Source: Xanthobacteraceae bacterium (GTDB taxonomy: Bacteria; Pseudomonadota; Alphaproteobacteria; Rhizobiales; Xanthobacteraceae). Taken from it: DNA of 32,758 bases. A model generated the notes under the pieces. It was given only the letters and a program-made list of their open reading frames with translations, ran no database searches and was not told the origin of the DNA. Shown here one piece after another: positions 15,877-23,799 of the stretch. Made by a program: the position numbers and the translations under genes. Each line of letters opens with the position of its first letter. The stretch's first letter is position 1. The stretch lies in contig JALHRD010000043.1 in assembly GCA_022841625.1 (NCBI GenBank), forward strand, positions 1-32,758, read 5' to 3'.

Positions 15877-17193
15877 ATGGAAGGCTTCGACGAAATCCTG
15901 GAGGCGCTGACCGGACAGCTCGCCGCCATCCCGGCGAGCTTCACCTCGGTCTGGATCCCAATTCAACTGGCGATGATCGCGCTGGCCGCACTGCTCGGCT
16001 GGGCGCTGGCGGCCACGGTACGCCGTCGTTTCGATGTCATGCCCTATGTGGCGGACTGGCCGACGGTGCTGCGCCGCGCCATCCGGGTGGCGATTGTCAA
16101 CCTCGGCATCATCCTGTGCATTGCGCTGCTGTTGCTGATGCGCATTGCGATGCAGGCCGCCACCCTGCCCGGCCGCTCCTATCTGATCGGCGTCGCCGCG
16201 AGCCTCGCGACCGCCTGGGTGGTGATCGCAATCGCCGCCAGCCTGATCCGCCATGCGTTCATCAACCGGGTGGTGTCGATTATCGCCTGGTCGCTGGCGG
16301 CGCTGAGCATTGTCGGACTGCTGGACGACGTCATCGCCGCATTGGACCGGGCCGGATTTGTAATCGGCGGTTTGCGGATCACCGCGCTGCTGGCGCTCAA
16401 GACCGCCGCGCTGCTGCTGATCTCGCTGTGGGGCGCGGTGGCGCTGAGCAACTTCCTCGATACACGACTGCGGACCTATCAGGATCTCACGCCCTCGATC
16501 CAAGTGCTGCTGGGCAAGCTCGCCCGCGTGGCGCTGATCACCTTGGCGGTGCTGATCGTGTTGGGCTCGGTCGGCATCGACTTCTCGGCGCTCGCGATCT
16601 TTTCCGGTGCGGTCGGCGTCGGCGTCGGCTTCGGATTGCAGAAGATCGTCTCGAACCTGGTCAGCGGCATCATCCTGTTGGCCGACAAGTCGATCAAGCC
16701 GGGCGATGTCATCACCGTCGGCGACAGTTTCGGCTGGGTCGACACCATGGGCGCGCGCTACACCTCGGTAGTCAGCCGCGACGGCCGCGAGTTTCTGATC
16801 CCCAATGAGGATTTCATCACCCAGCGGGTGGTCAACTGGACCTTCTCCAACGACCGCGTGCGCAACGACATCAAGTTCGGCGTCAGCTATGGCAGCGATC
16901 CGCATGTGGTGCGCGCCATCGCCATCGCGGCCGCGGCGGGGGTCGCGCGCGTGCTCGCCGATCCCGCGCCGACCTGCCATCTCACCGATTTCGGCGCCTC
17001 CTCGCTCGACTTCGTCTTGCGCTACTGGATCCGCGATCCCAATGACGGGCTCGGCATGGTGCGCAGCGCGGTGATGTTGGCGCTGTGGGATGCGTTCAAG
17101 CGGGAAGGCATCGAATTCCCGTTCCCGCAGCGCGACATCAATGTGCGGGAACCGGTGCGGGTGGTGATGGAACGGGGCGGTCCGGCGGCATAA
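15877..17193 (+). CDS. MscS-family mechanosensitive ion channel
   Basis: This 438-residue membrane protein has about six or seven N-terminal hydrophobic helices. The pore-lining helix and beta domain of MscS follow: GAVGVGVGFGLQKIVSNLVSGIILLADKSIKPGDVI, VDTMGARYTSVVSRDGREFLIPNEDFI and VVNWTFSND. Such channels open under membrane tension to release solutes on osmotic downshock. The extra N-terminal helices make it larger than E. coli MscS (286 aa). The ATG has a GAAAGG-like ribosome site. The end lies 4 bp from the convergent HTH gene. The upstream 400 bp consist mainly of repeats. Confidence 0.92.
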   Translation: MEGFDEILEALTGQLAAIPASFTSVWIPIQLAMIALAALLGWALAATVRRRFDVMPYVADWPTVLRRAIRVAIVNLGIILCIALLLLMRIAMQAATLPGRSYLIGVAASLATAWVVIAIAASLIRHAFINRVVSIIAWSLAALSIVGLLDDVIAALDRAGFVIGGLRITALLALKTAALLLISLWGAVALSNFLDTRLRTYQDLTPSIQVLLGKLARVALITLAVLIVLGSVGIDFSALAIFSGAVGVGVGFGLQKIVSNLVSGIILLADKSIKPGDVITVGDSFGWVDTMGARYTSVVSRDGREFLIPNEDFITQRVVNWTFSNDRVRNDIKFGVSYGSDPHVVRAIAIAAAAGVARVLADPAPTCHLTDFGASSLDFVLRYWIRDPNDGLGMVRSAVMLALWDAFKREGIEFPFPQRDINVREPVRVVMERGGPAA

Positions 17194-17197
17194 CGCA

Positions 17198-17533
17198 CTA
17201 CGCCGCCCGCTCCGCCCTGGTGCGTTTGCGTGGCGATGGCGCATCGAGCGCCCGCACGACGGTCGGCAGGTCCACCTGCATCACCCGCAGCAGCGATTTT
17301 GCCGCGCCGCTTGGACGGCGCTCGCCGCGTTCCCACTTCTGCAAAGTGCCGAGCCCGATTCCGAAGGCCGCCGCGAACGTTTGCTGCGTCATGCCCGAGC
17401 GCTCGCGAACGCCACGGATGTCGCCGGGGGTCAGCTTGACCTTATTGATGCGACCGGCGAAATGTCCGGTCGCAACGTGATCGCGGACTTTACCGAGGCT
17501 ATCGACCAGCCGATTAAAACGACTTTTCTTCAT
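17198..17533 (-). CDS. XRE-family HTH regulator, HigA/MqsA-like
   Basis: This 111-residue protein has an HTH in VRERSGMTQQTFAAAFGIGLGTLQKWERGERRPSGAAKSLL, typical of regulators or antitoxins coded next to RelE/HigB toxins. The KLTPGDIRGVRE lead-in is also typical of these. The start is ATG 17533, with AAGGG upstream; a longer open frame to 17707 overlaps the toxin gene. It is the third gene of a three-gene minus-strand operon, 22 bp after the toxin stop. It may repress the operon while the first gene neutralises the toxin, or be a second antitoxin. Confidence 0.83.
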   Translation of the reverse strand: MKKSRFNRLVDSLGKVRDHVATGHFAGRINKVKLTPGDIRGVRERSGMTQQTFAAAFGIGLGTLQKWERGERRPSGAAKSLLRVMQVDLPTVVRALDAPSPRKRTRAERAA

Positions 17534-17555
17534 GGTCGTGCCCTTGCATGGAGGC

Positions 17556-17867
17556 TTACCACTCAGCGGCCGCGGGATCGAGACGGCGGCGATCCGACCT
17601 TTGGTGGACGATGAACAAAACACGCAGTTCGGAATCATCAAATTCATAGACGACGGTGAACGGCGTGTCTGCGACGGGATAGTGATAGAATTTGCGGCGC
17701 GAGTCACGGAAGCCGTTTTGGGGATGCTCCGCGAGGTAGGTTTCGATCACGCTGTCAACGATCCGCTGCTTTTCGTTGATGACACGGAGGCCGAATTTGG
17801 GGAGCCCCTGGGCCAGCAGCGTCTTCAGGCCGTCGATAGCCGTTCGCGACCGGCGGACGCGCCTCAT
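17556..17867 (-). CDS. RelE/ParE-superfamily toxin
   Basis: This 103-residue basic protein has a C-terminal part, FYHYPVADTPFTVVYEFDDSELRVLFIVHQRSDRRRL, with the RelE/ParE beta-sheet pattern (xxYxVxY..., then VxxIxHxRxD). These toxins cut mRNA on the ribosome or inhibit gyrase. The N-terminal helices (DGLKTLLAQG onward) are longer than usual. The start overlaps the upstream gene stop by 4 bp (ATGA), indicating coupled translation as in antitoxin-toxin pairs. The exact target cannot be told from the sequence. Confidence 0.78.
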   Translation of the reverse strand: MRRVRRSRTAIDGLKTLLAQGLPKFGLRVINEKQRIVDSVIETYLAEHPQNGFRDSRRKFYHYPVADTPFTVVYEFDDSELRVLFIVHQRSDRRRLDPAAAEW

Positions 17868-18115
17868 GGCGTGGATTGGGTCGCCAGTCGCTGCATGAAG
17901 GCCGACATCTCGGCATGGTAGTCATCGGTGTCGAGAGCGCGGCCATGCTTAAAATCGTCACGCGCTCGCGCAAGCAACTGTTGTTCCTCGACAGACAGGT
18001 CAAACGGCACGTCCTTTCCGGAATCGCTTTCGGCAATCTCAGCAATCCGCTGACGTGCCTCCGGGGACAGGGTCGGCCACAGTTCGATTATTCGGGCGGG
18101 AGTGATTGTGGTCAT
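17864..18115 (-). CDS. Probable antitoxin (first gene of a three-gene TA operon)
   Basis: This 83-residue acidic protein has DLSVEEQQLLARARDDFKHGRALDTDDYHAEMSAFMQRL in its C-terminal half, a helical pattern seen in small addiction-module proteins coded before ParE/RelE toxins. No DNA-binding motif is obvious, which fits with an HTH protein being coded separately two genes downstream. There is no Shine-Dalgarno; TAAATT lies 6 bp before the ATG, so the message could have little or no leader. The assignment rests on size, charge and its 4-bp overlap with the toxin gene. Confidence 0.7.
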   Translation of the reverse strand: MTTITPARIIELWPTLSPEARQRIAEIAESDSGKDVPFDLSVEEQQLLARARDDFKHGRALDTDDYHAEMSAFMQRLATQSTP

Positions 18116-18156
18116 AATGTAAATTTAGCACAAATGCGGTCGCGCTGCCTATAGCA

Positions 18157-18274
18157 ATTCGCCCATTGGGCGAATCGCGGCAAGGCTCCTTGCCGGCTCA
18201 ATCGCCATCGCCCGATCATATCGGGCAGCGACTTACCGAATAATCACGATTTAAGATATCAGGGTTAATCCCTG
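18157..18274. repeat. Run of four short hairpins between divergent genes
   Basis: Four perfect inverted repeats follow each other: ATTCGCCCA-T-TGGGCGAAT (18157-18175), CGGCAAGG-CT-CCTTGCCG (18178-18195), GCCCGAT-CAT-ATCGGGC (18210-18226) and CAGGG-TTAAT-CCCTG (18260-18274). They lie between the start of the toxin-antitoxin operon (minus) and the metallopeptidase gene (plus), so they would be in the 5' leader of the latter if transcribed. No T-run follows them. They could be a structured leader, a small RNA or stacked operators. Confidence 0.6.
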
Positions 18275-18364
18275 CGCGATGGCCCCGACGGTTGTTGCCA
18301 ACGACCGCCCATGGCATCATTTAGTGGCGAGCCAGTACCGCGTTTTTGTCACGTTCGAGGCCCT

Positions 18365-19393
18365 ATGCCGCGGCGGAAATTTGCCTGGGAATCCCTGTCC
18401 GACGAGCAGCTGCTCAAGCGCCGTCTCAGCAGTCTGAGGGTCACGGTCGAAGGGACCTGGCTCGCGGATTGCGTCGACAGTCTCCATACCGAGCTCGCCG
18501 ACCGGGACATCCGGCTGCGGCCGCATGTCTGGATTTCCAACGAATGGTTCAGCCCGGACGATACGCCAGGCATCGCGATCCCGTTCTATCTCACGCATCC
18601 CCGGCTGATGAAGCTCGAGAAGAAAATGATCCTCGATGTCGAGGGCGGCACCCGCTCCGAATGCATGGCCATCCTGCGCCACGAGGCCGGCCACACCGTA
18701 CAGCACGCCTATCAGTTGCACCGCCGCCGGCGCTGGCAGCAGGTATTCGGCCCGTCGTCAAAACGCTACCCGCGCTTTTACCGGCCCAATCCCGCCAGCC
18801 GGCACTACGTCCAGCACCTTCGGCTCTGGTATGCGCAAAGCCATCCGGACGAGGATTTTGCCGAGACCTTCGCCGTCTGGCTCAAGCCGCGCTCGAGCTG
18901 GCGGACGCGCTATGCCGGCTGGCCGGCGCTCAAAAAGCTGGAATATGTCGACGAATTAATGGCCGAAATCGCCGGCAAACGTCCGGTTTTGCGCCACCGG
19001 GAGCGGGTCGATCCGCTGAATCAAATCGGCGAAACGCTGGCCGAGCACTACAAGAAGAAGCAGGCAATTTACGCGTTGAATACGCCGAAAACCTATGACC
19101 GCGACCTGTACCGGCTGTTCTCGGGCGACCCGCGGCATCACCGCTCGCCGCCGGCTTCAGTGTTTATTAGGCGTCATCGGGCAAGAATTCGGAAATTGGT
19201 TGCGAAGTGGACCGGGGAAAACCAGCTCACGCTCGATGCCGTGCTCGACGACATGATCACCCGCTGCCGCGAGCACAATCTGCGCGCGGTCGGCTCGGAG
19301 CGGAAACTGTTTATGGATTTTACCGTGCTGTTAACCGCCAAGACCATGCATGCTCTGTTCGGCCCGTTGCGGCGCAAGTGGATCGCGCTATGA
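18365..19393 (+). CDS. Putative zinc metallopeptidase coupled to an ATP-grasp gene
   Basis: This 342-residue protein has a zincin motif RHEAGHTVQHAY (H106, E107, H110) and, 57 residues later, DEDFAETFAVWL with E167 as a plausible third zinc ligand, so the metallopeptidase fold is likely. The N-terminal part holds WFSPDDTPGIAIPFYLTHP. There is no signal peptide, so it should be cytoplasmic. The start at 18365 is chosen because GAGG lies 4 nt upstream; a frame start at 18311 has no ribosome site. The stop overlaps the next start by 4 bp (ATGA), so the peptidase and the ligase-like enzyme are made together. Substrate and pathway are unknown to me. Confidence 0.75.
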   Translation: MPRRKFAWESLSDEQLLKRRLSSLRVTVEGTWLADCVDSLHTELADRDIRLRPHVWISNEWFSPDDTPGIAIPFYLTHPRLMKLEKKMILDVEGGTRSECMAILRHEAGHTVQHAYQLHRRRRWQQVFGPSSKRYPRFYRPNPASRHYVQHLRLWYAQSHPDEDFAETFAVWLKPRSSWRTRYAGWPALKKLEYVDELMAEIAGKRPVLRHRERVDPLNQIGETLAEHYKKKQAIYALNTPKTYDRDLYRLFSGDPRHHRSPPASVFIRRHRARIRKLVAKWTGENQLTLDAVLDDMITRCREHNLRAVGSERKLFMDFTVLLTAKTMHALFGPLRRKWIAL

Positions 19394-20418
19394 AACGGCT
19401 GCGCATCCTGGTGCTCGTGCATCCGGACCTGGTACCGCCGGAATCGGCCAAGGGCTACAGCGAGCAGGAAATCAACGAGTGGAAGACCGAATACGACGTC
19501 GTGCGCACCTTGCGCGCCGCCGGCCACGACGTGCGCCCGCTCGGAGTCCATGACGAGCTCAAGCCGATCCGCGATGAGATCGAGGGCTTCAAGCCGGATG
19601 TGGTGTTCACGCTGCTGGAGCAGTTTCAGGGCGAAGTCATCTATGACCAAAACGTCGTAAGCTATCTCGAATTGATGCGGATCCCTTACACCGGATGCAA
19701 TCCGCGCGGCCTGATGCTGGCGCGCGGCAAGGATCTGTCGAAAACATTGGTGCATTCGCACCGGATTCCGATCCCGGCCTTCGCGGTGTTTCCGATGCGC
19801 CGCAAGGTCAAGCGGCCGGCGCGGCTGGCGATGCCGCTGATCGTCAAAAGCCTGAGCGAGGACTCGTCCTGGGGCATTTCGCAAGCCTCGGTCGTCGACA
19901 CCGACGAGAAGCTCGTGGAGCGCGTCGCCTTCATCCACGAGAAGATCGGCACCGCCGCCATTGCCGAGCAATATATCGAGGGGCGCGAGCTCTATGTCGG
20001 CGTGCTGGGCAACGAGCGGCTGCGGGTGCTGCCGGTGTGGGAGTTGAAATTCGGCAGCATGAACGAAGGCTCGTGGGCGATCGCCACCGAAAAGGTCAAG
20101 CACGATCCGCGCTATCAAAGGCGCGTCGGCATCGAGGACGGGCCGGCCAAGGATCTGCCGCCGGAGCTCTATACCCGCATCCAGCGCATGGCGAAGCGGG
20201 TTTACCGGACGCTGCAACTCGATGGCTATGCCCGCATCGACTTCCGCCTCTCCAACGACGGCGTTCCTTATTTCCTCGAAGTGAACCCCAATCCCGAAAT
20301 CGCCCAGAGCCAGGAATTCGCGACCGCGGCCAAGCATGACGGCATCAATTATCGCGACCTGCTGCATCGCATCCTGACGCTCGGAATGAACCGGTCGACG
20401 GCGCCGGCGGCGGCGTAG
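19390..20418 (+). CDS. ATP-grasp ligase related to D-Ala-D-Ala ligase
   Basis: This 342-residue protein of the ATP-grasp superfamily has an N-terminal Rossmann-like domain with RILVLVHPDLVPP and DVVFTLLEQFQGEV, which corresponds to the substrate-binding region of D-Ala-D-Ala ligase. The RIPYTGCNPRGLMLARGKD segment begins the ATP-binding lobe, and the Mg2+ site is YARIDFRLSNDGVPYFLEVNPNPEI (Asp and Glu-x-Asn). Ligases of this kind join a carboxylate to an amine using ATP. Cell-wall genes are absent nearby, and real Ddl proteins usually end the site NTxPG rather than NPNPE, so peptide or amino-acid tagging is more likely than peptidoglycan synthesis. It is translationally coupled to the preceding metallopeptidase. 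Confidence 0.82.
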   Translation: MKRLRILVLVHPDLVPPESAKGYSEQEINEWKTEYDVVRTLRAAGHDVRPLGVHDELKPIRDEIEGFKPDVVFTLLEQFQGEVIYDQNVVSYLELMRIPYTGCNPRGLMLARGKDLSKTLVHSHRIPIPAFAVFPMRRKVKRPARLAMPLIVKSLSEDSSWGISQASVVDTDEKLVERVAFIHEKIGTAAIAEQYIEGRELYVGVLGNERLRVLPVWELKFGSMNEGSWAIATEKVKHDPRYQRRVGIEDGPAKDLPPELYTRIQRMAKRVYRTLQLDGYARIDFRLSNDGVPYFLEVNPNPEIAQSQEFATAAKHDGINYRDLLHRILTLGMNRSTAPAAA

Positions 20419-20577
20419 CCGCGCTCCAACGCAACTTCGCTGCTGCATGCTTCGTGCGCGCGAGCAACGCCGCCCGGCCTTGAGCCGCCGGCGCGGGCGA
20501 TGTTATTTTACAAGGTATTGTATGCGATCGCGCCGCGCGACCTGCGGATGCCGCGAACCGGTGGAGAGACAATCGCA

Positions 20578-21291
20578 ATGTCCGCAGACACAACCGCCAC
20601 CAATGGCCGCTCCGGCCGCAGTTTCTATGTCGGCATCGCCCTGGTCATGGCGATCGTGGTGCTTATCGGCTTTGCGCCGACATTCTATCTGAAGGCGTTC
20701 ACGGCCGCGCCGTCGCTGTCGCCGCTGCTCTGGGGGCACGGTGTCCTGTTTACCGGCTGGATGGCGTTGCTGATCACGCAGGCGACGCTGGTGGCGAAAG
20801 ACCGGGTGGATGTGCATAGGCGCCTGGGGCTGTTCGGCGCGGCCTTGGCCGCGACCATGGTGGTTGTCGGGCTGTTGACAGCCATCGAAGCGGCCCGCTT
20901 GGGCCGCGTGCCGCCCGGCGCACCGCCCCCGCTGGTGTTCCTGGCCATTCCGTTTTTCGCGATTGTCGAATTCGCCATCCTGGTCGGCGCGGCCATCGCC
21001 CTGCGCGGCAACAGCCAAGCCCATAAGCGGCTGATGCTGTTGGCGACGATCGGCATCCTCACCGCCGCGATCGCCCGCTTGCCGCTGCCCTTTGCAGGCA
21101 CGCCGCCCGGATTTTTCGCCATCACCGACCTTTTCATTCTGGCCGGCGCAATCCACGACCGGCGCGCACACGGGCGGGTGCATCCGGTCTATGTCTGGGC
21201 CGGATCGCTGATGATTATCATGCAGCCCGTGCAACTGATGTTGATGGGAACGCCGGCCTGGCTGGCATTTGCCAAATGGTTGACCCACTGA
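20578..21291 (+). CDS. Multi-pass membrane protein of unknown function
   Basis: This 237-residue protein has about six or seven hydrophobic helices. Histidines occur at helix borders: LLWGHGVLFTGW, VDVHRRLGLFGA, QAHKRLMLLA and GRVHPVYVWAG. The spacing hints at metal or haem binding but is not enough for a family name. The ATG at 20578 has GGAGAG about 10 nt upstream and is preferred over 20500. It follows the ATP-grasp gene by 160 bp without clear coupling. It is convergent with the aminotransferase gene. Confidence 0.75.
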   Translation: MSADTTATNGRSGRSFYVGIALVMAIVVLIGFAPTFYLKAFTAAPSLSPLLWGHGVLFTGWMALLITQATLVAKDRVDVHRRLGLFGAALAATMVVVGLLTAIEAARLGRVPPGAPPPLVFLAIPFFAIVEFAILVGAAIALRGNSQAHKRLMLLATIGILTAAIARLPLPFAGTPPGFFAITDLFILAGAIHDRRAHGRVHPVYVWAGSLMIIMQPVQLMLMGTPAWLAFAKWLTH

Positions 21292-21302
21292 CGCCCGTAC
21301 GC

Positions 21303-21342
21303 CTCCGACCGGCGGTACCCCCGCTATATGAGCGGGCCGGAG
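21303..21342. terminator. Hairpin between convergent genes (possible terminator)
   Basis: CCCGCT-ATATG-AGCGGG (21320-21336) forms a stem, extended by an outer CTCCG/CGGAG pair (21303-21307 and 21338-21342). It lies between the end of the membrane-protein gene and the 3' end of the convergent aminotransferase gene. There is no T-run, so termination is only a possibility. Confidence 0.35.
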
Positions 21343-21382
21343 TGCAAACCGGTTCCCGGAAGAGGCTGCGCTCAAGCGACCG

Positions 21383-22564
21383 CTACGCCGCCTTGCGGCT
21401 CGCCAGGAATACGCCCATGCGCTCCAGCGCCTTCAAGATGTTCTCGGTCGAATTGGCGTAGCTCAGCCGCACATAGCCCTCGCCGAGAATGCCGAAATCC
21501 GGCCCGCCGATGATGGCGACGCCGGCCTCGTCGAGCAGCGCATTGGCCAAGGGCTTGGCCAGCCAGCCGGTCGCCTTGATGTTGGGAAATGCGTAGAACG
21601 CGCCCTTGGGCGTCGCGCAACGCACGCCCGGCAGCTTGTTGAGGCCCTCGACCACGACTTTGCGCCGCTTGTCGAATTCGGCGATCATCTTCACCACTTC
21701 GTCCTGCGGGCCGGTGAGCGCCGCGAGCCCGGCATATTGCGCCGACGCATTGACGCAGGAATGCAGATTGACCGCGAGCTTGCGCGCATAATCGTAGAGC
21801 TTGCCCGGCCACACCGCATAGCCGAGCCGCCAGCCGGTCATGGCATAGGTCTTCGACCAGCCATTGAGCAGGATCAGCCGGTCGCGGATCGAGGGATAAG
21901 ACAACAGGCAGACATGCTGTTCGCCGTCATAGACCATGTGGTCGTAGATCTCGTCGGACAGCACGCAGACATCGGGCCACCTCTCCAAGCCGGCGACCAG
22001 TCGGTCGACCTCGCTCTTGGGCGTGACGCCGCCGGTCGGGTTGGCCGGCGAGTTGACGATCAACAGCCGCGTTTTTGGCGTGATCAGCGCGAGCGTTTCC
22101 GCGGCCGAAAACGCAAAGCCGTTCTCCTCGCGGATCGGCACCGGGATCGGGCTGGCGCCGGTGAACTCAATCATCGAGCGGTAGATCGGAAAACCGGGAT
22201 CGGGATACAGAATATCGACGCCGGGTTCGCCGAACATCATGATCGCCATGAACATGGTCGGCTTGCCGCCGGGCTGGATCATCACTTCGTCGGGCGACAC
22301 CGAAACGCCGAAGCGCTTGTGCAGGTCGGCCGCCACCGCTTCGCGCAGCGGCGGAATGCCGGTCGCCGGCGTATAGCCGTGATGTCCGTCGCGCAGCGCC
22401 TTGATCGCGGCCTCGACAATGAAATCCGGCGTGCGGAAATCCGGCTGGCCGATCCCGAGATTGATGACATCGCGGCCCTGCGCGATCAGCGCGTTGGCGC
22501 GAGCGAGCACGGCGAAGGCGTTTTCCTCGCCGATCCGGTCGAAACCCGCGACGGTGCGAAGCAT
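21383..22564 (-). CDS. PLP-dependent aminotransferase, class I/II
   Basis: This 393-residue fold-type I aminotransferase of the aspartate/aromatic group has INLGIGQPDFRTP at the N-terminus, YTPATGIPPLREAVA, NPTGG at 175-179, the cofactor Asp in VLSDEIYDHM (D204), and the PLP lysine K238 in NGWSKTYAMTGWRLGY with the phosphate-binding Arg246. The C-terminal GEGYVRLSYANSTENI includes the Arg that binds the alpha-carboxylate. It should transfer an amino group between an amino acid and an oxo acid; the donor cannot be stated from the sequence. The ATG start is at 22564. Its upstream region carries a palindromic repeat. Confidence 0.9.
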   Translation of the reverse strand: MLRTVAGFDRIGEENAFAVLARANALIAQGRDVINLGIGQPDFRTPDFIVEAAIKALRDGHHGYTPATGIPPLREAVAADLHKRFGVSVSPDEVMIQPGGKPTMFMAIMMFGEPGVDILYPDPGFPIYRSMIEFTGASPIPVPIREENGFAFSAAETLALITPKTRLLIVNSPANPTGGVTPKSEVDRLVAGLERWPDVCVLSDEIYDHMVYDGEQHVCLLSYPSIRDRLILLNGWSKTYAMTGWRLGYAVWPGKLYDYARKLAVNLHSCVNASAQYAGLAALTGPQDEVVKMIAEFDKRRKVVVEGLNKLPGVRCATPKGAFYAFPNIKATGWLAKPLANALLDEAGVAIIGGPDFGILGEGYVRLSYANSTENILKALERMGVFLASRKAA

Positions 22565-22611
22565 GGCTAGATTCCCTGCTGACGGCTACAGCGTGTTTCA
22601 TTCAAACGAGA

Positions 22612-22695
22612 CTCTCCGCCGCTCATTCCCGCGAACGCGGGAATCCAGAGTCGACTTTGCCGACGCCTGGGTCCCCGCTTTCGCGGGGACGAACG
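22612..22695. repeat. Paired-hairpin intergenic repeat, copy 1
   Basis: It has two hairpins, ATTCCCGCG-AA-CGCGGGAAT and GTCCCCGC-TTTC-GCGGGGAC, joined by about 30 bp, with a leading CTCTCCGCCGCTCATTCCCGCG. A second copy in inverted orientation lies at 30655-30762. Similarity continues left of the first hairpin (a TGTTTCA...CGA segment), so the repeated unit is larger than the hairpins. It lies just upstream of the aminotransferase start. Confidence 0.75.
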
Positions 22696-22734
22696 CACAG
22701 AGAGCGCAATCCCAGCCGGAGGAAACATCATGCT

Positions 22735-23484
22735 CTACGCCTGCATGCCGGCCGGCGCGACCTGCGACGACTTCAAGCCCATGGCGTCGAGCGCACGCCG
22801 CACCAGGCCGGCGGCTTTCGCCTCTTCGATGAATTCGGTCACGAAGGCGCGCGCATTGGGTTTGTTGCGCGGCACCGCCACCGCGGTAGTCGAATTCAGG
22901 AAGGCTTCTTCCAGCACGCGCGAGCCCGGCAGCGCATCGACCAGCCCGCCGACCGATTCGCGCGACAGCGCAATGGCGTCGAGCTGGCCCGCGCGCATCA
23001 GCGTGATTGCTTCGTCCGGATTCTTGACCTTGACGGGGGTGGCGTTGGGCGACGCACCGACCGAAGCGCGGCCGGTCGCTGTGCCATCGACAATCGCAAT
23101 GCGCACGCCGGCGCGGTTGGCCTCGGCCAGCGTTTTGATCGTTGAGCCCGGCGCCACCAGATAAGTGCTTTGCAAGAGATGGTAGGGCGCGCCGAAATCG
23201 ATGGCTTTCTTGCGGTCGTCGTCGACCGGTACGAAGGTCACGTCCCAGGCGCCTTGATCGCGCGCGGTCACGATGTCGCCGGAGGAGCCGTATTCGATGA
23301 GCTCGACCGGCACGCCAAGCTTGGCCGCCATGGCCGTGCCAAGCTCGACCGGCACGCCCTTGGGCTTGCCGGTCGCGCCATCGCGCACCGTCCACAACGC
23401 CGAGGCCGACGGCCCGACCGCAATCGCGACCCGCAGCTTGCCGGTCGGCGCAAGTTCCTTAAGCGCGGCGTCATTGCTGGCCAT
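22735..23484 (-). CDS. Solute-binding-protein family 3-like protein without signal peptide
   Basis: This 249-residue protein has the fold pattern of amino-acid binding proteins of ABC importers: GKLRVAIAVGPSA, the AWDVTFVPVDDDRKKAIDFGAPYH block (family W.....D..R...FSxPY) and DEAITLMRAGQLDAIALSR. Unlike usual members it starts MASNDAALKEL and has no hydrophobic leader, so export is not evident. The frame is open further upstream but has no start codon with a ribosome site. No permease or ATPase gene is adjacent. It may be a cytoplasmic ligand sensor, or the leader may have been lost when a repeat inserted upstream. Confidence 0.75.
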   Translation of the reverse strand: MASNDAALKELAPTGKLRVAIAVGPSASALWTVRDGATGKPKGVPVELGTAMAAKLGVPVELIEYGSSGDIVTARDQGAWDVTFVPVDDDRKKAIDFGAPYHLLQSTYLVAPGSTIKTLAEANRAGVRIAIVDGTATGRASVGASPNATPVKVKNPDEAITLMRAGQLDAIALSRESVGGLVDALPGSRVLEEAFLNSTTAVAVPRNKPNARAFVTEFIEEAKAAGLVRRALDAMGLKSSQVAPAGMQA

Positions 23485-23571
23485 GGCGGGTGCTCTTGAG
23501 GCTAGTCGGTCTTGGGGTAGTCACTAGGAGTAGCCCGATGAAACTTTCTCAGGCGAGAGACATACTCCGCT

Positions 23572-23724
23572 ACCCTCCCCTGGAGGGGGAGGGTCGCGAG
23601 CATGAAGCGAAGCGACATGCGAGCGGGGTGGGGTGAACTTTGGCGCTTCCTATTCACCCCACCCCGACCGCCTTCACTCGCTGCGCTCGCTCCGACGGTC
23701 GACCCTCCCCCTCCAGGGGAGGGT
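23572..23724. repeat. Long inverted repeat with perfect 25-bp arms
   Basis: The left arm 23572-23596 (ACCCTCCCCTGGAGGGGGAG, then GGTCG) and right arm 23700-23724 are exact reverse complements. An inner pair GGGGTGGGGTGAA/TTCACCCCACCCC continues the stem. It lies between two solute-binding-protein genes read in the same direction. A similar style of element, with different sequence, occurs at 28684-28838. Confidence 0.85.
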
Positions 23725-23799
23725 GGCCGAGCAAGCGGCTCGCACAGAGTACATCTCATCGAAAACGCTCTTTAGCGGACTGTTTCTATGGCCGCGCGC

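Noticed and set aside
15745-17244. Long minus-strand open frame (499 codons) opposite the MscS gene
   Set aside because: It is Arg/His/Asp/Gln-rich low-complexity sequence typical of the antisense of GC-rich membrane-protein genes. The MscS motifs are on the plus strand.
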